Origin: Bacteroidota bacterium
GTDB taxonomy: Bacteria > Bacteroidota > Bacteroidia > Flavobacteriales > Flavobacteriaceae
Direction: 5' to 3'
DNA: 64,000 bases
Assembly (NCBI GenBank): GCA_947447375.1
Contig: CANFJB010000002.1
Span: 124,001-188,000, forward strand
This document shows, one piece after another, positions 27,620 to 36,241 of the stretch (positions are counted from its first letter, which is position 1; each line of letters opens with the position of its first letter). The notes below the pieces were generated by a model. It was not told the origin of the DNA. It worked only from the letters and a program-made list of their open reading frames with translations, and ran no database searches. Both the position numbers and the translations under genes were made by a program.

Positions 27620-28684
27620 ATGAATATTTGTATCATCACAGGTTCATCGGGATTAATAGGAAGCGAGTCGGTTTCTTTTTTCGCACCAAAATTTGATAAA
27701 ATCATTGGAATCGATAATAACATGCGCCAAGTCTTTTTTGGAGCAGACGCATCGACTGAATGGAATACTAAAAAACTAACCGAATCCATCCCAAATTTTG
27801 AACACCACCACGCTGATATTCGAAACATCGAAGAATTAGAAAAAATATTCTCAAAATACGGTGCCGAAATCAAATTAGTGATTCACACAGCAGCTCAACC
27901 AAGTCATGATTGGGCAGCAAACGAACCAATTACAGATTTTACAGTAAATGCAAACGGGACATTAAATTTGCTGGAAGCAACAAGGTTACATTGCCCTAAA
28001 GCAACATTTATTTTTACGTCGACCAATAAAGTTTATGGCGATACTCCAAATTATTTACCCTTAATAGAAAAGGAAAAAAGATGGGAAATTGACGAAAGTC
28101 ATCCCTATTTCGAAAATGGAATCGATGAAAAAATGAGTATCGATCAAACGAAACATTCTTTATTTGGAGCTTCAAAAGTGGCGGCCGATGTTTTGGTTCA
28201 AGAATATGGAAAGTACTTTGGGATGAACACAGGAATTTTCCGAGGCGGCTGTTTAACTGGTCCAAATCACTCAGGAACTAAGCTTCACGGATTTTTATCT
28301 TATTTAATGAAATGCGCCATTACAGGCGATAAATATACAGTTTTTGGCTACCAAGGAAAACAAGTTCGCGACAACATTCACAGTTGGGATTTGGTAAATA
28401 TGTTTTGGCATTTTTATCAAAATCCGCGCCAAGGAGAAGTTTACAATGCCGGCGGAGGAAGACATTCCAATTGTTCAATGGCCGAAGCTATCGAAATGTG
28501 TGAGGCCATTACTGGAAAACCGATGAATTACGAATATTCTGAAGCCAACCGAATAGGAGATCACATTTGGTGGATTAGCGATGTTTCTAAATTTAAAGCT
28601 CATTATCCAGAGTGGAATTGGAAATACAACATCAATGATATTTTGACTCAAATCTATGAGAATACCATAAAAAGACAAGAATAA
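27620..28684 (+). CDS. NAD-dependent epimerase (tyvelose-epimerase-like SDR) with FxxxK in place of YxxxK
   Basis: Extended SDR of 354 residues, paralogue of the gene two positions upstream. The cofactor loop is [10 protein letters not shown] (residues 6-15) and [16 protein letters not shown] near 133 marks the active-site strand. Where the catalytic Tyr-x3-Lys is expected the sequence is LFGASK (near 176-181), so the tyrosine is phenylalanine. [22 protein letters not shown] follows, a stretch I recall from CDP-paratose 2-epimerase-like proteins in which this Phe may be normal. The substrate is unknown. Confidence 0.8.
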   Translation: MNICIITGSSGLIGSESVSFFAPKFDKIIGIDNNMRQVFFGADASTEWNTKKLTESIPNFEHHHADIRNIEELEKIFSKYGAEIKLVIHTAAQPSHDWAANEPITDFTVNANGTLNLLEATRLHCPKATFIFTSTNKVYGDTPNYLPLIEKEKRWEIDESHPYFENGIDEKMSIDQTKHSLFGASKVAADVLVQEYGKYFGMNTGIFRGGCLTGPNHSGTKLHGFLSYLMKCAITGDKYTVFGYQGKQVRDNIHSWDLVNMFWHFYQNPRQGEVYNAGGGRHSNCSMAEAIEMCEAITGKPMNYEYSEANRIGDHIWWISDVSKFKAHYPEWNWKYNINDILTQIYENTIKRQE

Positions 28685-29410
28685 ATGAAGTTAAGAACTA
28701 AAATAATTCAAAGTCTGATTCATATAAACGAAGCGATTTTCTTTTATCCGAAACTAAAAAAGTTTTATAAAGATAATTTGAAAAACGCCTCAGTTTCAAT
28801 TCTTGATGTGGGCGCTAACAAAGGGCAATCTATTGATTTTTTTCTTGGAATAAATCCAAATGCTAAGATTACGGCATTTGAACCTAACAAAAAATTATTT
28901 CAATTATTAGAAGAAAAATACAAGAACAACGGCAATATCATTTTGAATAATTTGGGCGTTAGCAACACCAACGGAGAATTGGAGTTCAACGAAAATATTT
29001 TGGACGAAACCTCTACTTTTGAATCTTTAAATTTAGATTCGAAGTATCTTGAAAAAAAGGCAAAAGTACTCGGCGTTACTAAAGAATCTATAATTGTAGA
29101 TAAATACAAAGTAGCCGTAATTACATTGTCAGAATTTTTAAAATCGAATGAAAGCAATTCTTTTGATGTTTTAAAAATTGATGTTGAAGGTCATGAATTG
29201 CCAGTTTTAGAAGGTTTATTTTCAAATGGAAATAAATTTAAAATTCGATTAATTCAATTGGAAAGTCACAACGACGATATGTATTTAAGTAATAGTAAAC
29301 ACGAAGACATCGATCAATTATTGAATAAAAATGGGTATTTCGAAATTGCAAAAATCAAACATGGATTTGGGGATTTTGCAGAAATAATATACGAGAATAA
29401 AGACAAATGA
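28685..29410 (+). CDS. FkbM-family methyltransferase
   Basis: A SAM-dependent O-methyltransferase of 241 residues. ILDVGANKGQSIDFF near residue 38 is the SAM-binding motif I, ITAFEPNKKLF near 60 is motif II, and VLKIDVEGHELPVLEG near 162 is the FkbM signature. Members of this family methylate sugar hydroxyls in polysaccharide clusters and macrolides; the target here is probably a glycan sugar. It starts right after the upstream epimerase stop and overlaps the next glycosyltransferase by 4 bases. Confidence 0.88.
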   Translation: MKLRTKIIQSLIHINEAIFFYPKLKKFYKDNLKNASVSILDVGANKGQSIDFFLGINPNAKITAFEPNKKLFQLLEEKYKNNGNIILNNLGVSNTNGELEFNENILDETSTFESLNLDSKYLEKKAKVLGVTKESIIVDKYKVAVITLSEFLKSNESNSFDVLKIDVEGHELPVLEGLFSNGNKFKIRLIQLESHNDDMYLSNSKHEDIDQLLNKNGYFEIAKIKHGFGDFAEIIYENKDK

Positions 29411-30141
29411 AACTAAGTATTGTAATTCCAGCTTATAACGAAGAAGAGTCTATTACTGAAACAATAGATCAAATTGAAGAAGCTTTTTCACAAGTTTCAA
29501 TCGATCATGAAATACTTGTTGTAAATGATAATTCAAAAGACAATACCGCGCAGGTTTTGGAGGAGTTATCGATAAAATATCCAGCCGTAAAATATGTAAC
29601 CAATTTAGGGCCAAATGGTTTTGGTTACGCCGTTCGTTATGGATTAGAAAGATATTCTGGGGATTGCGTGGCGGTTATGATGGCCGATTTATCCGATTCT
29701 CCGTACGATTTGATTCGTTATTATACCACGATGTTGGAAGGAAATTACGATTGTGTTTTTGGCAGTCGATTTATGAAAGGCGGAAAAGTGGTAGATTATC
29801 CATTTGTAAAAAAAGTGATTAATAGAATAGCCAATTTAATCATTAGAGTGGTGATGAGAATTAAATATAACGACACCACTAATGCCTTTAAATTATACAA
29901 AAGAGAAGTGATTGAAGGGGTAAAACCGATTTTGTCTCCCCACTTTAATTTAACCATCGAATTGCCTTTAAAAGCAATAATTCGAGGCTATTCTTATGCT
30001 GTAGTTCCCAATTCATGGACCAATAGAAAGTATGGTGTTTCCAAATTGAAAATCAAAGAAATGGGGAGCCGTTATTTCTTTATTTTGGTTTATTGCTTTG
30101 TAGAAAAGTATTTTTCAAGGGGCGATTTTACCAAAAAATAA
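29407..30141 (+). CDS. Family 2 glycosyltransferase (dolichol-phosphate-mannose-synthase-like)
   Basis: A 244-residue GT-A enzyme. LSIVIPAYNEEESI (residues 3-16) and ILVVNDNSKDNT (near 36-47) bind the nucleotide, and VMMADLSDSPYDL near 95 holds the DxD-like Asp. There is no clear C-terminal membrane helix, unlike GtrB-type relatives. Such enzymes move a sugar from a nucleotide to polyprenyl phosphate or to a glycan. It closes the first block of the cluster; the next gene has its own promoter. Confidence 0.88.
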   Translation: MKLSIVIPAYNEEESITETIDQIEEAFSQVSIDHEILVVNDNSKDNTAQVLEELSIKYPAVKYVTNLGPNGFGYAVRYGLERYSGDCVAVMMADLSDSPYDLIRYYTTMLEGNYDCVFGSRFMKGGKVVDYPFVKKVINRIANLIIRVVMRIKYNDTTNAFKLYKREVIEGVKPILSPHFNLTIELPLKAIIRGYSYAVVPNSWTNRKYGVSKLKIKEMGSRYFFILVYCFVEKYFSRGDFTKK

Positions 30142-30178
30142 AATAATAATAAATTAACACTTAACTAAAAATAATAAT

Positions 30179-30186
30179 TATTTTTG
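30179..30186 (+). promoter_or_regulatory. TATTTTTG -7 element of the 30204 lipoprotein gene
   Basis: Exact TAnnTTTG match 17 bases before the ATG, inside the polysaccharide cluster. Confidence 0.5.
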
Positions 30187-30203
30187 TAAAAAAAACGAAT
30201 AAA

Positions 30204-30740
30204 ATGAGAACAAAAGTTATAATAGCTGTAGTATTATTAAGCATCCTATCAATCAGTTGCAAAAATGAAAAATCAGTAGACCAACTTCCGGTTGTTGAAG
30301 AAAAACTTCCTGAAAGCAAAGTCAATGTAACTGTTGACATGGTTGTACCAGTTGATGATTCGTTTCAATTATTTTATACAGAAGACAACACACTTAATTT
30401 TAGCGAAGAAAAATGTGTTAGAGTGAATGTTCAAGGTAAAGAAAAAAGCCAAAAAATTGTTTTTGAATTACCAGACGACGTAGCTTTCACCTTCATGCGT
30501 TTTGATGTAGGGGAGAATAAGCAACAAAAGGAAATGAAAATCGAAAATTTCGTGATTAAATATTACGACAGAAAATTTGAAGCAAAAGGGAATTTATTTT
30601 TCCAATATTTTTCTCCAAACAACCAACTTAAAGTGGATAATCAAAAATCGACATTTGTTGTAGAAGAAAAAGAAACTCACGATCCAGTTTTTTATCCTTT
30701 AGAGCCTTTAGGAGTTGAATTGAACAAGTTAATCAAGTAA
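30204..30740 (+). CDS. Small lipoprotein of unknown function
   Basis: A 178-residue predicted lipoprotein. The signal peptide VIIAVVLLSILSISC places the lipidated cysteine at residue 19, followed by KNEKS. The mature part is mixed, with beta-like strands (DSFQLFYTEDNTLNF, KIVFELPDDVAFTFMRFDVGE) and no motif I recognise. It has its own TATTTTTG promoter and a terminator immediately after. This makes it a single-gene unit inside the otherwise continuous glycan operon. A role in the glycan pathway is possible only by position. Confidence 0.75.
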   Translation: MRTKVIIAVVLLSILSISCKNEKSVDQLPVVEEKLPESKVNVTVDMVVPVDDSFQLFYTEDNTLNFSEEKCVRVNVQGKEKSQKIVFELPDDVAFTFMRFDVGENKQQKEMKIENFVIKYYDRKFEAKGNLFFQYFSPNNQLKVDNQKSTFVVEEKETHDPVFYPLEPLGVELNKLIK

Positions 30741-30752
30741 GTAAAAATAAAG

Positions 30753-30784
30753 AAAAGTTATCTCAAAATAAGGTAACTTTTTTT
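30753..30784 (+). terminator. Terminator after the lipoprotein gene
   Basis: AAAAGTTA pairs with TAACTTTT around a 13-base loop, followed by a T-run. Confidence 0.7.
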
Positions 30785-30800
30785 ATTTAGATTCTAAAAT

Positions 30801-31460
30801 ATGAACTACAACGAAAAAGCCCCAGATTATTTTTCTAATATTCGAAAAGACCTTATAAATTTAATCGACGCGAATGCAAAAGATTTAAAAATCTTAGAAG
30901 TTGGCGCTGCTTATGGGGAAACTTTATATTATTTAAAACAAAACGGAATTGCTTCTGAAGCGGTAGGGGTTGATATTTTTGAAGACACAAAAAACAAACA
31001 AAATTACAAGCCTTTGGACCGATTTATTTTTGGTGACATTGAAAAAATTGAACTCCCAGAATACAATCAATACTTCGATTTAATATTACTTCCCGACGTT
31101 TTAGAACATCTTTTTGAACCTAAAAGCGTTTTAGAAACCCTAAAAAAATATTTAAAAGAAGACGGAAAAATAATTGTTAGCATGCCTAATATCCGTTATT
31201 ATTCTGCGCTCTATAAAATAGTTTTTAAAGGCGATTTTAAATACGAAGAAAGCGGAATTTTTGATTACACCCACGTTCGTTTTTATTGCCGAAAAAACAT
31301 TCAGGAGTTACTAGAAACAACAGGTTATACGATTTTAAAACAAGAAAGTTCTATAAAAAACTATCAAGGAAAATCATTATCCAAGCTGATAAATTTGATT
31401 ACTTTTGGAATATTTGAAGAATTTTTTAGCACCCAATATTTTTTCCTAGTTAAAAAATAA
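30801..31460 (+). CDS. Class I SAM-dependent methyltransferase
   Basis: A 219-residue methyltransferase of the UbiE/Methyltransf_23 type. LKILEVGAAYGETLYYLKQNG near residue 30 is motif I, VGVDIFED near 57 is motif II and FDLILLPDVLEHLFEP near 93 is the post-I/DxLEH signature. DGKIIVSMPNIRYYSAL near 123 completes the core. In polysaccharide loci this type often modifies sugars or caps chains; the substrate is not visible. No promoter was found in the 60-base gap, so it may depend on read-through past the terminator upstream. Confidence 0.85.
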   Translation: MNYNEKAPDYFSNIRKDLINLIDANAKDLKILEVGAAYGETLYYLKQNGIASEAVGVDIFEDTKNKQNYKPLDRFIFGDIEKIELPEYNQYFDLILLPDVLEHLFEPKSVLETLKKYLKEDGKIIVSMPNIRYYSALYKIVFKGDFKYEESGIFDYTHVRFYCRKNIQELLETTGYTILKQESSIKNYQGKSLSKLINLITFGIFEEFFSTQYFFLVKK

Positions 31461-31489
31461 AAAGAATTATTTAAAGTAAATACTATAAA

Positions 31490-32764
31490 ATGATTCAACT
31501 AAATAGTAGTTTTAAAAAGTTAATTTCATCATCGGGGCTAAATTTTATTTTTAGAATCTTTGGGCTAGGAACTTCATTTCTAACCACGGTTTTAATTACT
31601 CGTTTTTTTGGTGTTGGAACTTTTGGCGACTATTCTTTGGTGTTTGCGCTGTCGCAAATAATTGCATTATTATTCACTTTAGGGATACCAAATACCTTAA
31701 TAAAAATTATAGGCAACAATGATTTCACTTTTCCACAAGCTAAAAAGCTACTGATAAAAGGGTTAAAAGGATCTTTGGTTTTCTCTATAATTCCAATTTT
31801 ATTTTTCTTTTTTGGTTCGGAATATTTATCAGAAACCGTTTTTCACAACCTACAATTAGTCAATTATTTTTTAATTGTATCCATTTCAATTCCGCTGTTT
31901 ATAGTTCACGAAATTTTCCTTTATTTTTTAATTGCAACCAAAAATTTCAATAAGTACAACTTATTTATGTTTGTAATTCCGAACCTATTATTACTACTTT
32001 TCTTGTTTCTGTTTTACACATTAGATAAAGATAATTACTTCACATTTATTGCTTTTTCTTTAGCAATTTTAATAACAGTTTTGTTTGAAGCGTTTACAAT
32101 TTTCGAATTAAAACCAAAAAAAGAAACCATTTCAATTTCTACATTATCGTTAATTAAAACGGCTTCTCCACTTTTATTTAGTAGTTTGTTCATGTATTTA
32201 TTAAACTACACTAATGTAATTTTGTTAGGGATAATGTCCAATAATACACAAGTTGGAATTTATAATATCGCCTATAAAATAGGAAGCGTTGGGTTTTTAG
32301 CGATAGTTTCTGTAAGTACAATTATGACGCCTAAAATTGCCGAACTTTATGGTAAAGGAGATTTTGATCAATTGAAAAAGTTAACACACAATTCAACTCG
32401 ACTAATTGCTGTTTTTTCATTACCAATAGTCCTTTGTTTGATTTTTTTCAGTGATTTTATTTTGTCTTTTTGGGGAACAGAAGCCATTTCCGGAGGACCA
32501 ACATTAATTATAGTTTCAATTGGCGTGCTTTTTAGCGCTATGGCTGGAAATGTAGATCAAATTTTGAACATGACTGAGAATCAAAATATTTTTAGAAATA
32601 TTACCATTTTTAGCTTTTTCGTAAACCTAATTTTGAGTTATTTGCTAATTCCAAAATACAACATTGAAGGTGCAGCAATCGCTAGTTTGATTACCAATAT
32701 TTTAATTAATGTATTGTGTTTGTATTTTATTAAAAAGAAATTAGGGTTTTTTACGTTATTTTAA
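31490..32764 (+). CDS. Wzx-type oligosaccharide flippase
   Basis: A 424-residue protein with about 12 membrane helices in the order of the MATE/polysaccharide transporter superfamily. The N-terminal IFRIFGLGTSFLTTVLITRFFGVGTFGDYSLVFAL pattern and the VGIYNIAYKIGSVGFLAIVS stretch near residue 255 are typical of Wzx/RfbX flippases. These move undecaprenyl-linked repeat units from the cytoplasmic to the periplasmic face. Presence with two polymerase-like proteins and a Wzz-like protein supports a Wzx/Wzy-dependent pathway. Confidence 0.9.
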   Translation: MIQLNSSFKKLISSSGLNFIFRIFGLGTSFLTTVLITRFFGVGTFGDYSLVFALSQIIALLFTLGIPNTLIKIIGNNDFTFPQAKKLLIKGLKGSLVFSIIPILFFFFGSEYLSETVFHNLQLVNYFLIVSISIPLFIVHEIFLYFLIATKNFNKYNLFMFVIPNLLLLLFLFLFYTLDKDNYFTFIAFSLAILITVLFEAFTIFELKPKKETISISTLSLIKTASPLLFSSLFMYLLNYTNVILLGIMSNNTQVGIYNIAYKIGSVGFLAIVSVSTIMTPKIAELYGKGDFDQLKKLTHNSTRLIAVFSLPIVLCLIFFSDFILSFWGTEAISGGPTLIIVSIGVLFSAMAGNVDQILNMTENQNIFRNITIFSFFVNLILSYLLIPKYNIEGAAIASLITNILINVLCLYFIKKKLGFFTLF

Positions 32765-32765
32765 A

Positions 32766-33578
32766 ATGAAAATAGAATTATCGGTTATTATTGTTAATTT
32801 CAATGGCGTTCAATATCTTAAAGAATGCTTGGATTCGTTGTATCAAAAGTTAAGCGACATTGCTTTTGAAATCATCGTATTGGACAATAATTCTTCCGAC
32901 GATAGCTGCAATTTTCTTAAAACTAATTTTCCCGATGTTAAATTAATTGAATCTAAAATTAATCTCGGTTTTGGAAAAGGAAACAATGAAGCTGTTAAAG
33001 CAGCGCAAGGGAGTTTTTTACTATTAATTAATAACGATACGGTTGTTTTAGATCCCATTTCACCCGCTTTAGAAATATTAAAATCCGACACTTCTATTGG
33101 AGTAATTGGAATAAATATGCTGAACGGGAAAAAGGAATATCTGCCTGCAGCCGGGAATTTTCCTAATTTTAATAATATGTTTCAAATGAAGAAATTACTT
33201 CAAATTGGAACTGAATTCAACTCAGGGAAATTCGCTAGTGAACAATACGAAGTTGATTGGCTTGGGGGCTCTTTTTTATTGCTCAAAAAGGAAACTTACA
33301 ACCAGATTAAAGGTTTCGACGAAGATTATTTCTTGTATGTTGAAGATGTAGATTTTTCCAAAAAAATAGCAAACCTAGGCCTCAAGAGAATTTTCTTACC
33401 AAACTACAGTTACATCCATTTTGTAGGGTTTACCAAAGCTAAAAACCCGATGCTTATTAAAGGGTATGAAATTTATATTTCAAAACATTTTAAAGGATTT
33501 GACAAATTAGTAATTACAGCCGCACTCAAAATAAATAAATTAGTGAAAACTTTAAAAAAAGCTTTCAAACTAGAATAA
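32766..33578 (+). CDS. Family 2 glycosyltransferase (rhamnosyltransferase-like)
   Basis: A 270-residue GT2 enzyme like WbbL. LSVIIVNFNGVQYLKECLDSL (N-terminus) and IIVLDNNSSDDS near 37 bind the nucleotide, LLINNDTVV near 86 holds the DxD-type metal site, and DWLGGSFLLLKKETYNQIKGFDEDYFLYVEDVDF near 160-195 contains the ED-x-D acceptor/catalytic motif. WbbL-like enzymes often use dTDP-rhamnose, which rfbACD would help make. It starts one base after the flippase stop. Confidence 0.87.
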   Translation: MKIELSVIIVNFNGVQYLKECLDSLYQKLSDIAFEIIVLDNNSSDDSCNFLKTNFPDVKLIESKINLGFGKGNNEAVKAAQGSFLLLINNDTVVLDPISPALEILKSDTSIGVIGINMLNGKKEYLPAAGNFPNFNNMFQMKKLLQIGTEFNSGKFASEQYEVDWLGGSFLLLKKETYNQIKGFDEDYFLYVEDVDFSKKIANLGLKRIFLPNYSYIHFVGFTKAKNPMLIKGYEIYISKHFKGFDKLVITAALKINKLVKTLKKAFKLE

Positions 33579-33584
33579 ATCTCT

Positions 33585-33592
33585 TATTTTTG
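33585..33592 (+). promoter_or_regulatory. TATTTTTG -7 element before the 33612 gene
   Basis: Exact TAnnTTTG match 19 bases before the ATG; a likely internal promoter of the glycan cluster. Confidence 0.45.
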
Positions 33593-33611
33593 AATACACT
33601 TAAAATGTAAA

Positions 33612-34853
33612 ATGAAGGTCAAATCTAAAGAATTTTATTCGGCACTCTTTATAATTATAATTCTTTTACAATTATACTTACCCTCATTTAAGGCAAATGT
33701 GCTTTTTCAAGTTTTTATTCTAGGGTTATTTTTTTTGTTTGAAAAAGTACAAATCAATAAATTATTTTTCAAAACAATATTGCCAATTTTAATACTATTC
33801 CTTCTAGGTTTTGTTGGATTTTTATTTAATAAAGTTATCTTTTTTAACGTTTTCAAAGACATTTTTCATTTTCTAAAACCGATCACCGGATTATTAATTG
33901 GGTATTTCTTTTATAGAAAAATTGATGATTTTAAAATGTTTGTAAAAACAATTGTCATTGTAGGATTGCTATCTGCAGTAATTCACTTTGGCATCTTATT
34001 TTTTATAAGCGGCTTTTCTTCAGTGAATGAAATACGAGAATTTGGTAGGGATAATTTCCTAGAACTCTTTTCATTGTTTTTCTTACTATTTTACAAGAAA
34101 TTTCAAAATGACACCCTCTTTAAGAACCAATTTCAACACTTCTTTTTTGTTGTTTTATTATTTGCATCCAATGTTCTTTACTTTTCTAGAACCATGATTG
34201 TGGTTGCAATAATTTTATTAATTACAATTTATGGATATACCATAATTACTAAAAGAGGCCTTAGAATAATTGGAGTGGTATTCGTGACCATTTTGGTGTT
34301 TTACGGCTATTTATTTTCTATAAAAATATCAAGAACCCAACCGGGATTGGAGTCGTTTTTGTACAAAGTAAAAAATGCCCCATCTGAGATTTTCAAAACA
34401 AAAATCGACAGAGAAAATCACAAAGACCTTTGGGACCACTGGCGCGGATACGAAGCCAAAAGAGCGTTTTCATTGATGGAAAAAGATCCTAAAAGTTATG
34501 TAATTGGAACAGGTTATGGGTCATTGGTAAATCTTAAGTTTTTTGCGCCATTAACAGAAAACTATAAAGACAAAGGAATTAAATACATATCCGAACTTCA
34601 CAATGGCTACGTTTATATTTACTATAAAACTGGAATTTTCAGCCTCTTTTTATACTTGGTTTTTTTAATTAATCTTTATATTAAAATATATTATAATAAA
34701 AATTTTGAAACCTACTTTATTTCCGCAATTGGAGTAGCTTTTCTATTCACAACATTAACAATTACGGGAATGTATAACTCAAGGGATGTAATTGTTTTCC
34801 TACTTGGCGCCTTGTTATTTTTCGAAAAAAAGTCTAAAACTACAACCAACTAA
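33612..34853 (+). CDS. Membrane protein, probable O-antigen polymerase (Wzy-like)
   Basis: A 413-residue protein with about ten hydrophobic helices and a large extracytoplasmic loop between roughly residues 250 and 330 (VIGTGYGSLVNL and SELHNGYVYIYYKTG lie at its end). The loop-plus-HNGY pattern is shared with the O-antigen ligase/polymerase superfamily, where the His region is part of the active site. Polymerases join flipped repeat units in the periplasm. Sequence similarity in this group is low, so polymerase versus ligase cannot be decided. Confidence 0.7.
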   Translation: MKVKSKEFYSALFIIIILLQLYLPSFKANVLFQVFILGLFFLFEKVQINKLFFKTILPILILFLLGFVGFLFNKVIFFNVFKDIFHFLKPITGLLIGYFFYRKIDDFKMFVKTIVIVGLLSAVIHFGILFFISGFSSVNEIREFGRDNFLELFSLFFLLFYKKFQNDTLFKNQFQHFFFVVLLFASNVLYFSRTMIVVAIILLITIYGYTIITKRGLRIIGVVFVTILVFYGYLFSIKISRTQPGLESFLYKVKNAPSEIFKTKIDRENHKDLWDHWRGYEAKRAFSLMEKDPKSYVIGTGYGSLVNLKFFAPLTENYKDKGIKYISELHNGYVYIYYKTGIFSLFLYLVFLINLYIKIYYNKNFETYFISAIGVAFLFTTLTITGMYNSRDVIVFLLGALLFFEKKSKTTTN

Positions 34854-34866
34854 TTTTCGGGTAAAT

Positions 34867-35985
34867 ATGAAAGTGCTTTTTCAAACAAGAACCAATTTAT
34901 TTGATGCTCCGGGTGGAGATATGATACAATTGCTAAAAACCAAAGAACACCTTGAAAAATTGGGAGTTGAGGTTGATGTGTCTTTAGAATTTGAGCCCGA
35001 TTTGTCTAAATACGACTTAGTTCATTTGTTTAATTTAATGGAACCGCAAGACATTTATTTACAAATGTTAAATGCCAAAAAGCAAAACAAAAAAATCGCT
35101 TTATCAACCATTTATGGGCTTTATACAGAATTCGAAAGAAAAGCACGAGGCGGATTGTTTCAAAAACTTGCCAATATACTTTCACCTTACCAAATTGCCT
35201 ATATAAAAACAGTAATTAAACAATATTATGAAAATCGTTTTCACAAAGGAGTTTTCAAAATGTTGTACAAAGGGTATTATGGTTTAATGAAAGAAATAGT
35301 AGATAATACGGCTATTTTTTTACCGAATTCTGTTTCTGAAATGAATCGCGTTGCGGCTGAATTCAAACTAAAAAACTACACTTTTGCAGACATTCCTAAC
35401 GCAATAGACAAAACTGTTTTTTCTGATGAAGAAAACAACAAACCCAACCAATTTTCACAATATCAAGATTGTATTCTTTGCGCCGCAAGAATTGAAGGAA
35501 GAAAAGAAACTTTAAACTTAGTTCGGGCCGTTAAAAACACAAATTATAAGTTGGTTTTGGTTGGAAAAGAGTCTAAAAATCAGAAAAAATATGTCCAGAA
35601 AGTGCATCAAGAAGCTGGCGATAATGTAATTTTTTTAGGTGCAATTCCACACGACGATTTGAAAGAATTGTACAAGGTTGCCAAAGTTCACGCTCTGGTT
35701 AGTTGGATGGAAACACCGGGACTTTCCTCGCTTGAAGCCGCTGCTATGGGTTGTAATATTGTAGTTACCAGAAAAGGCGATACCTACGATTATTTCGAAA
35801 ATTACGCCTTTTATTGTGAGCCCGACGACGTTAACTCAATAAAGCAAGCAATAGATAAAGCATTTACATCTGAAGTTAATCCAAAACTAAAACAAAAGAT
35901 TTTAGACAATTACACTTGGGAAAAAACGGCTGAAGAAACCTACAAAGCCTATCAAAAAATACTAAACACAACCAGTCGGGTGTAA
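34867..35985 (+). CDS. Family 4 glycosyltransferase
   Basis: A 372-residue GT-B enzyme. I start at ATG 34867 (MKVLFQTRTNLFDAPGGDM), because an earlier in-frame start would overlap the previous gene by 62 bases. ILCAARIEGRKETLNLVRAV near 205 and FLGAIPHDDLKELYKVAKVHALVSWMETPGLSSLEAAAMGCNIV near 255-300 are the donor-binding motifs of GT4, with the E-x7-E pair (ETPGLSSLE). It transfers an unknown sugar to the growing repeat unit. Confidence 0.87.
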   Translation: MKVLFQTRTNLFDAPGGDMIQLLKTKEHLEKLGVEVDVSLEFEPDLSKYDLVHLFNLMEPQDIYLQMLNAKKQNKKIALSTIYGLYTEFERKARGGLFQKLANILSPYQIAYIKTVIKQYYENRFHKGVFKMLYKGYYGLMKEIVDNTAIFLPNSVSEMNRVAAEFKLKNYTFADIPNAIDKTVFSDEENNKPNQFSQYQDCILCAARIEGRKETLNLVRAVKNTNYKLVLVGKESKNQKKYVQKVHQEAGDNVIFLGAIPHDDLKELYKVAKVHALVSWMETPGLSSLEAAAMGCNIVVTRKGDTYDYFENYAFYCEPDDVNSIKQAIDKAFTSEVNPKLKQKILDNYTWEKTAEETYKAYQKILNTTSRV

Positions 35986-36000
35986 TTAAATAAAAAATAA

Positions 36001-36118
36001 TTTTGCCACGAATTTTCGAATTTTGCGATTTAACTTTTCGATTTCATTCGAATTTTCATCAAAGAGGAACTAATTTTTGCTCCAGTTTTTCTTAGATATT
36101 CGAGAATTCGTGGCAAAA
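36001..36118. repeat. 118-nt element with long inverted ends
   Basis: Left end TTTTGCCACGAATTTTCG (36001-36018) and right end CGAGAATTCGTGGCAAAA (36101-36118) are inverted copies over 18 positions with a 2-base mismatch, enclosing 82 bases without a gene. It fills most of the 256-base spacer between two glycosyltransferase genes. I recall similar GCCACGAATT words as dispersed repeats in other Flavobacterium genomes, so this is probably one copy of a non-autonomous repeat. Confidence 0.7.
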
Positions 36119-36241
36119 AGGAAAAAAAAATATCGTTTTTAAGAATTACACCCAACGGTTAACATAACTATTAATTAATCTTTCGAAAAGCGTCTTAATT
36201 CCTTAAATTTCTTATTTTAGCCAACTGATTGTAATTATATA

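Noticed and set aside
34792..34866. Upstream start of the GT4 gene overlapping the polymerase-like gene
   Set aside because: The added residues do not resemble a GT-B N-terminus; MKVLFQTRT at 34867 does.
36001..36118. CRISPR-like reading of the spacer repeats, here and elsewhere in the window
   Set aside because: No regular direct repeats of 24-40 bases with unique spacers exist anywhere, and no cas gene is present.
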